Position numbers and translations under genes: made by a program
Shown here: positions 7,182-15,275 of the stretch, piece after piece
Layout: each line of letters starts with the position of its first letter
Numbering within the stretch: position 1 is the stretch's first letter
DNA from: Gemmatimonadales bacterium
GTDB taxonomy: Bacteria; Gemmatimonadota; Gemmatimonadetes; Palauibacterales; Palauibacteraceae
DNA: 35,116 nt
Assembly: GCA_030600085.1 (NCBI GenBank)
Contig: JAUVMT010000003.1
Coordinates: 1-35,116 of the forward strand
Reading direction: 5' to 3'
Notes under the pieces: model-generated
The model's database searches: none
Told to the model about the DNA's origin: nothing
What the model saw: only the letters and a program-made list of their open reading frames with translations

Positions 7182-9036
7182 GTCGAAGAGAGAGCAACTC
7201 AAAAGCCAGATAGGCCGCCTTCCCACCGGGGCCGGCGTTTACATGTTTCGGGACTCCCGGAGCAGGGTTCTCTACATCGGCAAAGCGAAGTCTGTGCGCG
7301 CGAGGGTGAGGAGCTATCTGAGCGCCGAGCGGGACCCCTCTCCGAAGCAGCGACAAATGGCGCGCCGCATGGCTTCGGTGGAGAGCTATGTGGTGGAGTC
7401 AGAGGCCGAGGCGCTTCTGCTGGAGTGGAATCTGATCCGGGAGTACCATCCGCCGTTCAACATCCAGCTCAGGGATGACAAGAGCTATCCCTACATCCGG
7501 GTGACGCTCGGAGAGCCCTTTCCGAGGGTTTTGGTGACGAGGCGTCTCATCCGGGATGGGAGCCGGTACTTCGGTCCCTATACGAACGTCGGCGCGATGA
7601 GGAGCGCGCTGCGCGCGATCAAGGAGCTCTACACCGTCCGAAGCTGCCACTACGAGCTTCCCAAGAAGCTGCCGCCCCGTCCATGCCTCGACTACCACAT
7701 CGGCCGCTGCAAGGCGCCGTGCGCCGGCTACCAGACGGAGGAAGACTACCGGGGCATGATCGAGGAAATCCTGGAGGTTCTGGGTGGCCGCACCGGCGCG
7801 GTTCGCCGCCGCGTTCGCGACAAGATGAAGGGGGCGGCGGACGCCATGGAGTACGAGCGGGCAGCCGAGCTCCGAGATGTGTTGCGGGGGCTCGAGACGA
7901 TCGAACGGCGGCAGGCCGCCGTCGACCATCGCGGGGGTGAGCACGACGTCGTGGGGCTCCGCCGTGAGGGCACCCTGGCGTGCGGCGTCATTCTTAAGGT
8001 GAGGGAAGGGCGCCTTCTCGGACGCGAGATCCATTTCCTCCAAAACGTGGGCGACGAAGAGGACTCGGAGCTCACAGCCGTTCTGGTGAGCGGCCATTAC
8101 CTCCGGCGGCAGGACCTTCCGGCCGAGCTCCTCGTCCCGGAAGACTTTCCGGACCGGGAGCTGATTCAGGAGCACCTGTCCGCGCGGCGAGCCGGCCCGG
8201 TGCGCGTGCACGTGCCTCAGCGGGGCACCAAGCGCCGCCTCGTCGAGCTGGCCGCCGCCAACGCCGCCGACCTGCTGAGGGAGGAGCGTCTTCGGCTCGA
8301 CGCGATGGGGGAGGCGGGCACGCCGAGCGACAGCGCCGCGGGCGTTCCGGCAGCGGCGAGCCGGCTGGCGGAATCATTGGAGCTTCCCGCCCCCCCGCGG
8401 CGGATCGTATGCTTCGACATATCCACCCTCGGCGGCTCGGCGTCGGTAGGCAGCGCGGTGTGGCTCGAGGATGGAAAGCCCATCTCGGATGAGTACCGGA
8501 GGTTCCGAATCCGCGAAGTGCCCGACGGCGAGACGGACGATTACGCGATGATGCAGGAAGTGGTCGGACGCTACTTCGATCGTAGAGTAAGGGAGGCTCG
8601 GGACCTGCCCGACCTCGTGCTGGTGGACGGCGGCCGCGGCCAGCTCGCCGCAGCCATGCAGGCGATGGAGGCGGCCGGCGCATCCGATCTGCCAGCGGTG
8701 GCGCTCGCCAAGCGTGAAGAAGAGGTGTACCGTCCGGGCGAGCCGGAACCGCTCCGACTCGATCGACGCGACCCGGGCCTGCACTGGCTCCAGCGCGCTC
8801 GGGACGAAGCGCATCGGTTCGCTCTCGCCTACAACCGCACGCTGCGGCGACGCCGGCTTCTCAGATCCCGTCTCTCCGAGATCCGCGGTGTCGGACCGGC
8901 CCGTGAGCAAGAGCTGCTCCAGCGCTTCGGCAGCCTCGAGGCGATTCGGGGTGCGACGCTCGACGAGCTGGCGGCCACGCCGGGCGTCGGTCCGGGCACG
9001 GCCGAGCGCATTCTCGCGGAACTCGCGGAGGGATAG
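7174..9036 (+). CDS. uvrC: Excinuclease ABC subunit C (UvrC)
   Basis: The nuclease of UvrABC nucleotide excision repair, cutting 3' and 5' of a lesion. An N-terminal GIY-YIG domain (about 18-100) shows GVYMF (21-25) and VLYIGKAKSVRARVRSY, with EAEALLLEWNLI after it. A UVR motif (YERAAELRDVLRGLETIE, near 225-240) contacts UvrB. The RNase H-like C-terminal nuclease keeps its acidic and histidine residues in CFDIS, LVDGGRGQL and RDEAHRFAL. Two helix-hairpin-helix motifs end the protein (IRGVGPAREQELL and TPGVGPGTAERIL). Length of 620 aa is normal. The ATG overlaps the murJ stop. Confidence 0.97.
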   Translation: MAESKREQLKSQIGRLPTGAGVYMFRDSRSRVLYIGKAKSVRARVRSYLSAERDPSPKQRQMARRMASVESYVVESEAEALLLEWNLIREYHPPFNIQLRDDKSYPYIRVTLGEPFPRVLVTRRLIRDGSRYFGPYTNVGAMRSALRAIKELYTVRSCHYELPKKLPPRPCLDYHIGRCKAPCAGYQTEEDYRGMIEEILEVLGGRTGAVRRRVRDKMKGAADAMEYERAAELRDVLRGLETIERRQAAVDHRGGEHDVVGLRREGTLACGVILKVREGRLLGREIHFLQNVGDEEDSELTAVLVSGHYLRRQDLPAELLVPEDFPDRELIQEHLSARRAGPVRVHVPQRGTKRRLVELAAANAADLLREERLRLDAMGEAGTPSDSAAGVPAAASRLAESLELPAPPRRIVCFDISTLGGSASVGSAVWLEDGKPISDEYRRFRIREVPDGETDDYAMMQEVVGRYFDRRVREARDLPDLVLVDGGRGQLAAAMQAMEAAGASDLPAVALAKREEEVYRPGEPEPLRLDRRDPGLHWLQRARDEAHRFALAYNRTLRRRRLLRSRLSEIRGVGPAREQELLQRFGSLEAIRGATLDELAATPGVGPGTAERILAELAEG

Positions 9037-9041
9037 GCCTC

Positions 9042-9245
9042 GTGAGGAGCGCGGGTCTTTGCGGAGCCTGCCGCTTCGGCCGGCCGATCCGAAGCGACCG
9101 TGGCTCGAAGTTCCTTCTTTGCGAGCGATCGCGGAATGACCCGCGCTACGTGCGCTATCCGCGGCTGCCGGTCCATCGGTGCCCGGGTTACGCCCCCGAC
9201 GTCTCCGAGGAGGCCTCGCGACGCCTACCGCTCGAGGACGATTGA
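9042..9245 (+). CDS. Small four-cysteine protein, 67 aa
   Basis: A GTG-started ORF that fills the gap between uvrC and gltX exactly: it begins 5 nt after uvrC and its stop shares one base with the gltX start (TGATG). The product has CGAC (C7, C10), a third cysteine at C27 and a fourth at C47, with a conserved-looking core (SDRGSKFLLCERS, YPRLPVHRCPGY). Four cysteines suggest a zinc ribbon or another metal site. I recall similar short unnamed ORFs in other high-GC bacteria but know no function. Coupling to gltX suggests constitutive expression. Confidence 0.72.
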   Translation: MRSAGLCGACRFGRPIRSDRGSKFLLCERSRNDPRYVRYPRLPVHRCPGYAPDVSEEASRRLPLEDD

Positions 9246-10693
9246 TGGTCCGCACCCGATTCGCCCCTAGTCCGACCGGCTCGCTTCACCTCGGCAACGC
9301 CCGTACGGCGGCACTCAACTGGTTATACGCACGCCAGCAGGGCGGTGCCTTCATCCTCCGTTTCGAGGACACGGACCTGGAGCGCCACGTGGAGGGCGCC
9401 GAGCGCGACATCCAGCACGCGCTCGAGTGGCTGGGGTTATTTCCAGATGAGGGACCGTTCGCCGGCGGGGAGCATGGGCCGTATCGGCAGAGCGAGAGGG
9501 TGGAGATCTACCGCGAGCATGGCGAACGTCTGCTCGCCGAAGGCCGGGCGTATCGTTGCTACTGCACGCCGGAGGAGCTGGAGGCCCGCCGAACGGAAGC
9601 GAGAGCCGGGAAGCGTCACGTGCGCTACGACGGCCGCTGCAGAAAGCTGTCGTCCGAGGAGAAGGCACGCCTCATCGCCTCCGGACGCCCCGCTTCCCTC
9701 CGTTTCCGGGTCGAGCCGGGCGTTATTCACTATCGAGATCGCGTGCGCGGCGAACTGACGGTGGAGGGTGAGCAACTCGGAGATCAGGTCATCCTCCGTT
9801 CCGATGGGAGGCCCACCTACAACTTCGCGGTCGTTGTCGACGATCTCCACATGGGGATCACGCACGTGATACGCGGGGCCGGTCATCTCTCCAACACGCC
9901 CAAGCAGGTGTTGTTCTACGAGGCCCTAGGGGCCGTCCCTCCCGAGTTCCTTCACCTGCCGTCGGTCTTGGCTCCGGGCGGAGGTAAGCTCTCGAAACGT
10001 GCCGGCGCGCCTGGGCTGCTGGAATACCGTGATCAGGGATACCACCCGGAGGGTCTCCTCAACTACCTCTCCCTCCTCTCTTGGTCCAGCTCCAGCGGGA
10101 AGGAGGTGCTGTCGCGAGATCAGCTGATCGCGGAGGTCGATCTGGGTCGGATAGGTGCCGCCAATCCGGAGGTCGATCCTGAGAAGCTGCGTTGGTTGTC
10201 CGGCCAGCACTACCGGCACGAGTCGATCGACGTGCTGGAACGAGGCCTCCGCGACCGATTGGCGGGCCGGTTCGAGCTGGAGGCTCGGCAGCTTCGGGCG
10301 CTCGCGGAGGTTCTGCGGGAGCGCATACAGATCCTCGCCGACGCCGATCCTGTCTGTGAGCTCGTTCTCCCGGAGCCGGATCTCTCGAGCTCGGACGCCG
10401 TGGAGGCGTTCCGGGAGCGGATGGCGGGTCGGGCGCTGCGCCAGGTGGCGCAGCGGTGGGAAACCGTACAGAGCTGGGCACGGGCTGAGCTGAAGGAAGA
10501 GCTCGCCGCCGCGGGACAGGAGGCGGGTCTCAAGGGCCGTCCCCTCTATCACCCGGTCCGTGCCGCGCTGACCGGCGCCGTCCAGGGTCCGGATGTCCCC
10601 GACGTGGCCTACATCCTGGGCCGGGAGACGACGGCCGCGCGTCTGGCGGCCGGGCTTGCAGCTGCGGAGGACGGCGCGGCCGGGGGACCGTGA
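9245..10693 (+). CDS. gltX: Glutamyl-tRNA synthetase
   Basis: A class I aminoacyl-tRNA synthetase that charges tRNA-Glu (tRNA-Gln as well in organisms using the amidotransferase route). The first residues (MVRTRFAPSPTGSLHLGNAR) include the HIGH-type HLGN at 15-18; the KMSKS-type KLSKR is at 248-252. The ORF track adds 22 residues that belong to the 67-aa upstream gene frame region; the family starts at this ATG, giving 482 aa. The segment RGAGHLSNTPKQ (210-221) has Gly before the His where many homologues have an acidic residue. The stop overlaps thrC as GTGA. Confidence 0.97.
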   Translation: MVRTRFAPSPTGSLHLGNARTAALNWLYARQQGGAFILRFEDTDLERHVEGAERDIQHALEWLGLFPDEGPFAGGEHGPYRQSERVEIYREHGERLLAEGRAYRCYCTPEELEARRTEARAGKRHVRYDGRCRKLSSEEKARLIASGRPASLRFRVEPGVIHYRDRVRGELTVEGEQLGDQVILRSDGRPTYNFAVVVDDLHMGITHVIRGAGHLSNTPKQVLFYEALGAVPPEFLHLPSVLAPGGGKLSKRAGAPGLLEYRDQGYHPEGLLNYLSLLSWSSSSGKEVLSRDQLIAEVDLGRIGAANPEVDPEKLRWLSGQHYRHESIDVLERGLRDRLAGRFELEARQLRALAEVLRERIQILADADPVCELVLPEPDLSSSDAVEAFRERMAGRALRQVAQRWETVQSWARAELKEELAAAGQEAGLKGRPLYHPVRAALTGAVQGPDVPDVAYILGRETTAARLAAGLAAAEDGAAGGP

Positions 10694-11835
10694 CCTCCTT
10701 CTCCCTCGAGTGCGGCGCGTGTGGAGAGAGGATGGAGGCCGCGCCCGGCGCATCGGTCTGCCCGGCATGCGCGAAGCCTCTTCTCGTACGCTATGCCCTC
10801 GATGGAATGGATGGGCCGGCGCTCATCGAGAGATGGAGCCGGCGGTTGTGCGACGTCGGCATGTGGCGCTTCCGCGAGATCCTCCCCATCGCCCCCGGTG
10901 AGACGCCGGTGAGCCTCGGAGAGGGCGCGACGCCACTTCTGGCTCTCCGCGGTATCGACGGCCTGCAGGGGTTGCGCGCGTACGTGAAGGACGAGGGACG
11001 GAATCCCACAGGAAGCTTCAAGGATCGCGGGCTTTCGGCAGCTGTTACGCGGGCCGTTCTGGGCGGAGCCTCATCCTTCGTCATCCCGAGCGCGGGAAAC
11101 GCCGGAGTCTCGCTGGCGGCCTACGCGAGCCGGGCGGGGAAGAGGGCCCGCGTCTACCTTCCGGAGGACACCCCCGAGATGGTCGTGAGGCGAACGCGGG
11201 CGGCGGGTGGTGAGGTGCGGCCCGTCGATGGCCTGATTACCGACTGCGGTGCGAAAGCACGTGAATACGCGGCCCGCACCGAGGCCTTGGATCTCTCCAC
11301 CCTGCGCGAGCCCTACCGAATCGAAGGCAAGAAGACGATGATGCTCGAGATCGTGCAGGCGCTCGGCTGGAGTGCGCCTGACGCGATCGTCTATCCGACG
11401 GGCGGCGGAACCGGATTGATCGGTAGCTGGAAGGCGCTCGGCGAGTTGGCGGCGATGGGCATCGCGGCGGCCACCACGCGCTGCTACGCGGTGCAGGCGG
11501 ATGGTTGCGCCCCGATCGTTCGAGCCTTCGGCAAAGGTGCGCTCGCGGCCGAACCGTGGATTGGGGCGCGGACCCGGGCCTATGGCCTCAGGGTTCCGTT
11601 CGGGTTGGGCGATTCGTTGATCCTGAAGGCGCTGCGGGAGAGCGGAGGAGAGGCGCTCGCCGTCTCCGACGAGGAATCGGAAGCGGCCGCCGTCGAGCTG
11701 GGGAAGGCCGGCGTCAGCGCTTCCGTCGAAGGCGGCGCGACGCTGGCGGCCGCGCTGCGCCTGAGGGAAGAGGGAAAACTCGTCGATGGCGAGACGGTCG
11801 TTCTCTTCAACACGGCGCACGCCCTCGTCTACTGA
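10690..11835 (+). CDS. thrC: Threonine synthase
   Basis: A PLP enzyme converting O-phosphohomoserine to threonine. An N-terminal zinc ribbon (C8, C11, C24, C27) precedes the fold-type II catalytic domain, a layout seen in one thrC subgroup. The PLP lysine is K111 in NPTGSFKDRG. The phosphate-binding loop is PTGGGTGLIG (about 237-246), and the C-terminus is FNTAHALVY. Length is 381 aa. The GTG start overlaps the gltX stop by 4 nt. No other threonine-pathway gene is nearby. A relative such as cysteate synthase is possible but less likely. Confidence 0.92.
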   Translation: MTSFSLECGACGERMEAAPGASVCPACAKPLLVRYALDGMDGPALIERWSRRLCDVGMWRFREILPIAPGETPVSLGEGATPLLALRGIDGLQGLRAYVKDEGRNPTGSFKDRGLSAAVTRAVLGGASSFVIPSAGNAGVSLAAYASRAGKRARVYLPEDTPEMVVRRTRAAGGEVRPVDGLITDCGAKAREYAARTEALDLSTLREPYRIEGKKTMMLEIVQALGWSAPDAIVYPTGGGTGLIGSWKALGELAAMGIAAATTRCYAVQADGCAPIVRAFGKGALAAEPWIGARTRAYGLRVPFGLGDSLILKALRESGGEALAVSDEESEAAAVELGKAGVSASVEGGATLAAALRLREEGKLVDGETVVLFNTAHALVY

Positions 11836-12070
11836 GGAGCAGGTCTACCGGGGAGCAGCGCTGACACGGACGGGCAGCTGCCGAACCCGGGTGCGGGAAC
11901 CGCGTCCGCAGCGGATCCGCGAGGCGAGGCGGCGGGTAGGAGGAGCCTGGTAGTGTGGGCCGACCGGGGTACTGGCGTGGGGGACGGATGCGGTCGAAGT
12001 TGCCTGCCGGCGGCCACGTGGCCGCCGACCGGCGGGATTACATGAACTCGAGACAGGGAAGTCCCAGCAA
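11836..12070 (+). other. 235-bp intergenic region between thrC and the TPR gene
   Basis: No ORF worth calling and no tRNA. The notable element is the 20-bp palindrome at 12008-12027. GGTAGTGT near 11949 and GGTACT near 11968 resemble -10 boxes but have no matching -35. An AGGGA Shine-Dalgarno precedes the ATG at 12071. A 10-codon ORF (12042-12074) overlaps that ATG by 3 nt. Confidence 0.5.
12008..12027. repeat. Perfect 20-bp palindrome (hairpin or operator)
   Basis: CGGCGGCCAC is followed directly by its reverse complement. As RNA it gives an 8-bp all-GC stem with an ACGT loop. No U-tract follows on either strand, so it is not a standard intrinsic terminator. It may be an operator for the TPR gene, a Rho-independent pause, or a transcript-stabilising hairpin after thrC. 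Confidence 0.6.
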
Positions 12071-13420
12071 ATGAACAACTCAGGAGCGACCGTTCGGTCT
12101 CTCGCCATCGCCATGGCCCTGGCGGCTGGCGCCGTCGCCCCCGCCGACCTTACGGGACAGGAGGACGAGTGCCGGCTCGTGTCAAACGCTTCGACCGAGG
12201 GGGCCGTCGAGAAGCTGACGACGGCCGGCGAGACGCCGGACCCGGCGGCCCAACGGGCGCTGTTCGCGGAGGCGCTGGGGGACCTGCAGTCGGAGATTCA
12301 GGACGACGACGATCCCACGGCGTTGTGGCTGGCGGCCGAGGCGAATATCGGGCTGGGCGACTTCGAGGCGGCCGATGCCCTGTTGAGCCGATTTGTCGGC
12401 ACGAACCCGGCCTGCCAGGAACGCTCGGACAACTCGAGATTCAACGCCTGGGCGACGGCGTACAACGAGGCGATCCAGCACTACCAGGCGGGTGACACGG
12501 ACGAAGCGCTCGCCGCCTTCGTCAGTGCGAACGCGATCAAGAAGGACTCGCGGGCCTTCAACAACGCCGGGCTTCTGTATCAGAACCTCGATGACGAGGC
12601 AGCCGCGATCGAGCAGTTTCGGGGTGCCGTCGAGGCGGACGATCCCAGCGATCAGGCTCGGGACGCGTCGCTCAACCTGGCCGAGGCGCTGCGATCAGCC
12701 GACCGGGGCGCCGAGGCGATCGAGATGCTGCGGCTCTTTGCCGAGGCGCACCCGAACGACTTGATGGCCGAGATGAACTACGCCGTGGCCCTTACGATAG
12801 AGGGCGATCCGGCCTCGGCCCAGCCGACGTTCACCAAGCTCCTGTCACGCGACGACCTCACGGTCGAGCAGTGGAACCAGGTGGGAGTGGGACTCTACGA
12901 GGCCGAGTCTTTCGGAGACGCAGTCACCGCCTTCCAAAAGGCCCGTGCCTTGAATCCGTACGATCGTGATGCCCTCAACAATACGGCCACCTCGGCGCTC
13001 GAAGCCGGTGAGGTGGAGCTCGCGGCAGAGCTCAGCGGGTTGCTCGTCGAGAGGTATCCGTACGACTTCGATGCCTACACGCTGCTGGCCAACACGGCCA
13101 GCCAGACGGACAATGCGGCCTTCGCCCTTCAGGTCATTCAGGAGCGCGGCAGCCTGGTCTTCAGCCTCGAGAACGTCCAACTCCGGGAGCGGGGGGAGAA
13201 CGCGTACGTGGTGGAGGGTCTGGTCATGGGGCGAAGTGAGGAGGCCGGCGGCCAGGTCACCGTACCGATCGAGTTCCTGGACGAGCAGGGGGAGGTAGCC
13301 GGTACGGAGCACCTTCAGCTCGTCATTCCGGCCAACGGGGAGACCGAGATCTTCCAGGTAGAGCTGACGAGCGGCGTGCCCATCGCGGGCTTTCGCTTCC
13401 AGAAGGTCGCGAGCGGCTAG
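12071..13420 (+). CDS. Secreted tetratricopeptide-repeat protein with C-terminal beta domain
   Basis: A 449-aa exported protein. The signal peptide has R9, a hydrophobic core (SLAIAMALAAGAV) and probable cleavage after APA (A25). The mature part is Asp/Glu-rich and built of TPR-like helix pairs, for example WNQVGVGLYEAESFGDAVTAFQKARALNPYDRDALNN near 280. The last 80 residues (YVVEGLVMGRSEEAGGQVTVPIEFLDEQGEV...) look like the FxLYD/DUF3426-type beta domain. No substrate can be named; periplasmic scaffolding of protein complexes is the usual TPR role. It seems to start its own transcript after the 235-bp gap. Confidence 0.8.
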   Translation: MNNSGATVRSLAIAMALAAGAVAPADLTGQEDECRLVSNASTEGAVEKLTTAGETPDPAAQRALFAEALGDLQSEIQDDDDPTALWLAAEANIGLGDFEAADALLSRFVGTNPACQERSDNSRFNAWATAYNEAIQHYQAGDTDEALAAFVSANAIKKDSRAFNNAGLLYQNLDDEAAAIEQFRGAVEADDPSDQARDASLNLAEALRSADRGAEAIEMLRLFAEAHPNDLMAEMNYAVALTIEGDPASAQPTFTKLLSRDDLTVEQWNQVGVGLYEAESFGDAVTAFQKARALNPYDRDALNNTATSALEAGEVELAAELSGLLVERYPYDFDAYTLLANTASQTDNAAFALQVIQERGSLVFSLENVQLRERGENAYVVEGLVMGRSEEAGGQVTVPIEFLDEQGEVAGTEHLQLVIPANGETEIFQVELTSGVPIAGFRFQKVASG

Positions 13421-13451
13421 TCGCCACGCCTCTGCTCGGGTCCAGCGGCGG

Positions 13452-13931
13452 ATGACCGGCAACGGGCGACGAAGCCGCAGGGTGGCGTCCACCCACGACG
13501 GGACGTCGCAATGCGAGTCGTGCGGGCGGGAGCGGCCCGAGGCATCGACCTACTGTCCTTGGTGCGGCCTGCTCGATCATCCACAGGTCTGCTCACGTCA
13601 TCGGAGCAACATGGCGTTCCACCGGTGCGCGGTATGCGGGTTGAACCTGTGCTCCGAGTGCCGCCGCGGAAGGCGGCGTACGGCATTATGCCGGGACCAC
13701 GAGCAGGTGCGGCTGATCTCCGGGTGGGCCGAGGCCGCACGGCGCACGGACGAGGCCGAGGCCGAGGTCCTGGCTGGTCGGCTGAGGGTGGCGGACGTGG
13801 ATGTTCAGGTCTTCTCCCAGAAGGACCATGCCAACGTCGTGGCATTGGGCGCGCTGGCCCTTGTAAGGGTGCTCGTTCCAGTCTTCCAGCTCCAAGAGGC
13901 TCAGCGGGTTCTGACCTCGGAGACCTCCTAA
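13452..13931 (+). CDS. Zinc-finger (B-box-like) protein with C-terminal DUF2007 domain
   Basis: A 159-aa protein with ten cysteines in the first 80 residues: CESC (21-24), CPWC (35-38), C47 with H50, CAVC (59-62), CSEC (67-70), and C80 with H83. This fits two or three zinc sites, a zinc ribbon plus a B-box-like finger. The C-terminal part (EAEAEVLAGRLRVADVDVQVFSQ ... VRVLVPVFQLQEAQRVL) matches DUF2007, a small putative signal-transducing fold. The function of such proteins is unknown. The ATG start has little SD support; a later GTG (13483) is an alternative that would keep all cysteines. Confidence 0.75.
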   Translation: MTGNGRRSRRVASTHDGTSQCESCGRERPEASTYCPWCGLLDHPQVCSRHRSNMAFHRCAVCGLNLCSECRRGRRRTALCRDHEQVRLISGWAEAARRTDEAEAEVLAGRLRVADVDVQVFSQKDHANVVALGALALVRVLVPVFQLQEAQRVLTSETS

Positions 13932-13994
13932 CCTCGCCATGCAAAGCCGGATCGGAAAGACGAGTTGCGGGCTCGCCGCCGCCGGCCCTCCGGA

Positions 13995-15275
13995 ATGATC
14001 CGGGTCGCACAGGTCCGAAAGGGCTCCATCGGAGCCAACCTCGACATCCAGGTCGGTTCGAGTCTTCTCCGCCTCAACGGAGAGAGACTGCGGGACGCCC
14101 TCGATCTCCAGTACCTGGAAGCCGCCGAGCTCGTGGAGCTGGAGGTGGAGTTGCCCGGCGGCCGGCGCATCACGTACGAGATCGAGAAGGACGACTCGGA
14201 GTCTCTCGGGTTGGTGCCGGAAGCCGATCCGATCCGGCGCTGCACGAACGCATGCCCTTTCTGCTTCGTCAAAGGGAATCCAAAGACAGAGAAGCTGCGG
14301 ACCACCCTCTACATCAAGGACGACGACTACCGGCTTTCCTTCATGTACGGGCATTACGTGACGCTGACGAACCTGAGGGAGGAAGACTGGGAGCGGATCG
14401 AGGAGCAGCGTCTGTCGCCCCTTTTCGTAAGCGTGCATGCGACGGATCCGGAAGCGCGAGCGAAGATGCTCGTGAACCCGAGGTCTCGGGAGATCAACGA
14501 ACAGCTGGATCGGCTCGAGGCCGCCGGGATCGCCATTCACGCCCAGGCGGTGCTCTGCCCCGGCGTCAACACCGGTCCGGTGTTGGACCGGACGATCCTC
14601 GAGTTGTACGAGCGCGGCGATTCGGTGCTCTCGCTCTCGGTCGTGCCGGTAGGCCTCACTCGGTTCAACCAGAATTCGGGCGTCCGGCCCATGGACCCGG
14701 AAGAGAGTGCGCGCGCGCTTCGCCAAACAGCCCCGATCCGTGGACGAGCGCTCGAGGAGCGTGGGTACGCCTGGTGTTACGCATCCGATGAGATGTTCCT
14801 CTCGGCCGGGCTGGATGTGCCCGGACGGGAGTACTTCGACAACGAGGAGCTGGTCGGCAACGGTGTCGGAGCGATCTCGGGGCTCCGCGAGGCCGTCCGT
14901 GCCGACCTGCCGCGCCTTCCCAACCTCACCGGGCGCACGATCCTCCTCGCCACCGGCACCGCGATGGAGCCGACCCTCGTGGAGCTCGGCCGTGAGCTGC
15001 AGGCTGCGTGCGGCGTGGAGGTCAGAACGGCCGCCGTCCCCAACTCGATGTACGGGCCACAGGTGACGAGCGCCGGCTTGATCTCTGGAACCGACTACCT
15101 GGACGCGCTGCGTGCCAGCGAACCGTACGATCTGGCGATTCTCTCCCAATCGGCGGTCAACGAGCGCGGCTTCTTTCTCGACGATGTCTCGCTGGACGAC
15201 GTTCGAGCCGGCGTCCCGGGCGCCGAGATTCGCGCGGGTGACCACGTGACGGACGTTCTGCTGAGATGGCACTGA
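13995..15275 (+). CDS. DUF512 protein: PDZ-like domain plus radical-SAM-type iron-sulfur domain
   Basis: A 426-aa cytoplasmic protein. Residues 1-70 resemble a PDZ-like domain (GSIGANLDIQVGSSLLRLNGERL). CTNACPFC at 83-90 has the CX3CX2C spacing of radical SAM 4Fe-4S sites. The rest is the DUF512 region (FVSVHATDPEAR, VLCPGVNTG, SVVPVGLTRF, ending in ISGTDYLDAL ... LDDVRAG). No substrate is known. The track start (TTG 13965) has GGAAAG upstream and cannot be excluded, but homology begins near this ATG. The gene overlaps der by 10 nt. The order DUF512-der-plsY-gpsA also occurs in Clostridia, as I recall, hinting at a link to ribosome assembly or the envelope. Confidence 0.88.
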   Translation: MIRVAQVRKGSIGANLDIQVGSSLLRLNGERLRDALDLQYLEAAELVELEVELPGGRRITYEIEKDDSESLGLVPEADPIRRCTNACPFCFVKGNPKTEKLRTTLYIKDDDYRLSFMYGHYVTLTNLREEDWERIEEQRLSPLFVSVHATDPEARAKMLVNPRSREINEQLDRLEAAGIAIHAQAVLCPGVNTGPVLDRTILELYERGDSVLSLSVVPVGLTRFNQNSGVRPMDPEESARALRQTAPIRGRALEERGYAWCYASDEMFLSAGLDVPGREYFDNEELVGNGVGAISGLREAVRADLPRLPNLTGRTILLATGTAMEPTLVELGRELQAACGVEVRTAAVPNSMYGPQVTSAGLISGTDYLDALRASEPYDLAILSQSAVNERGFFLDDVSLDDVRAGVPGAEIRAGDHVTDVLLRWH

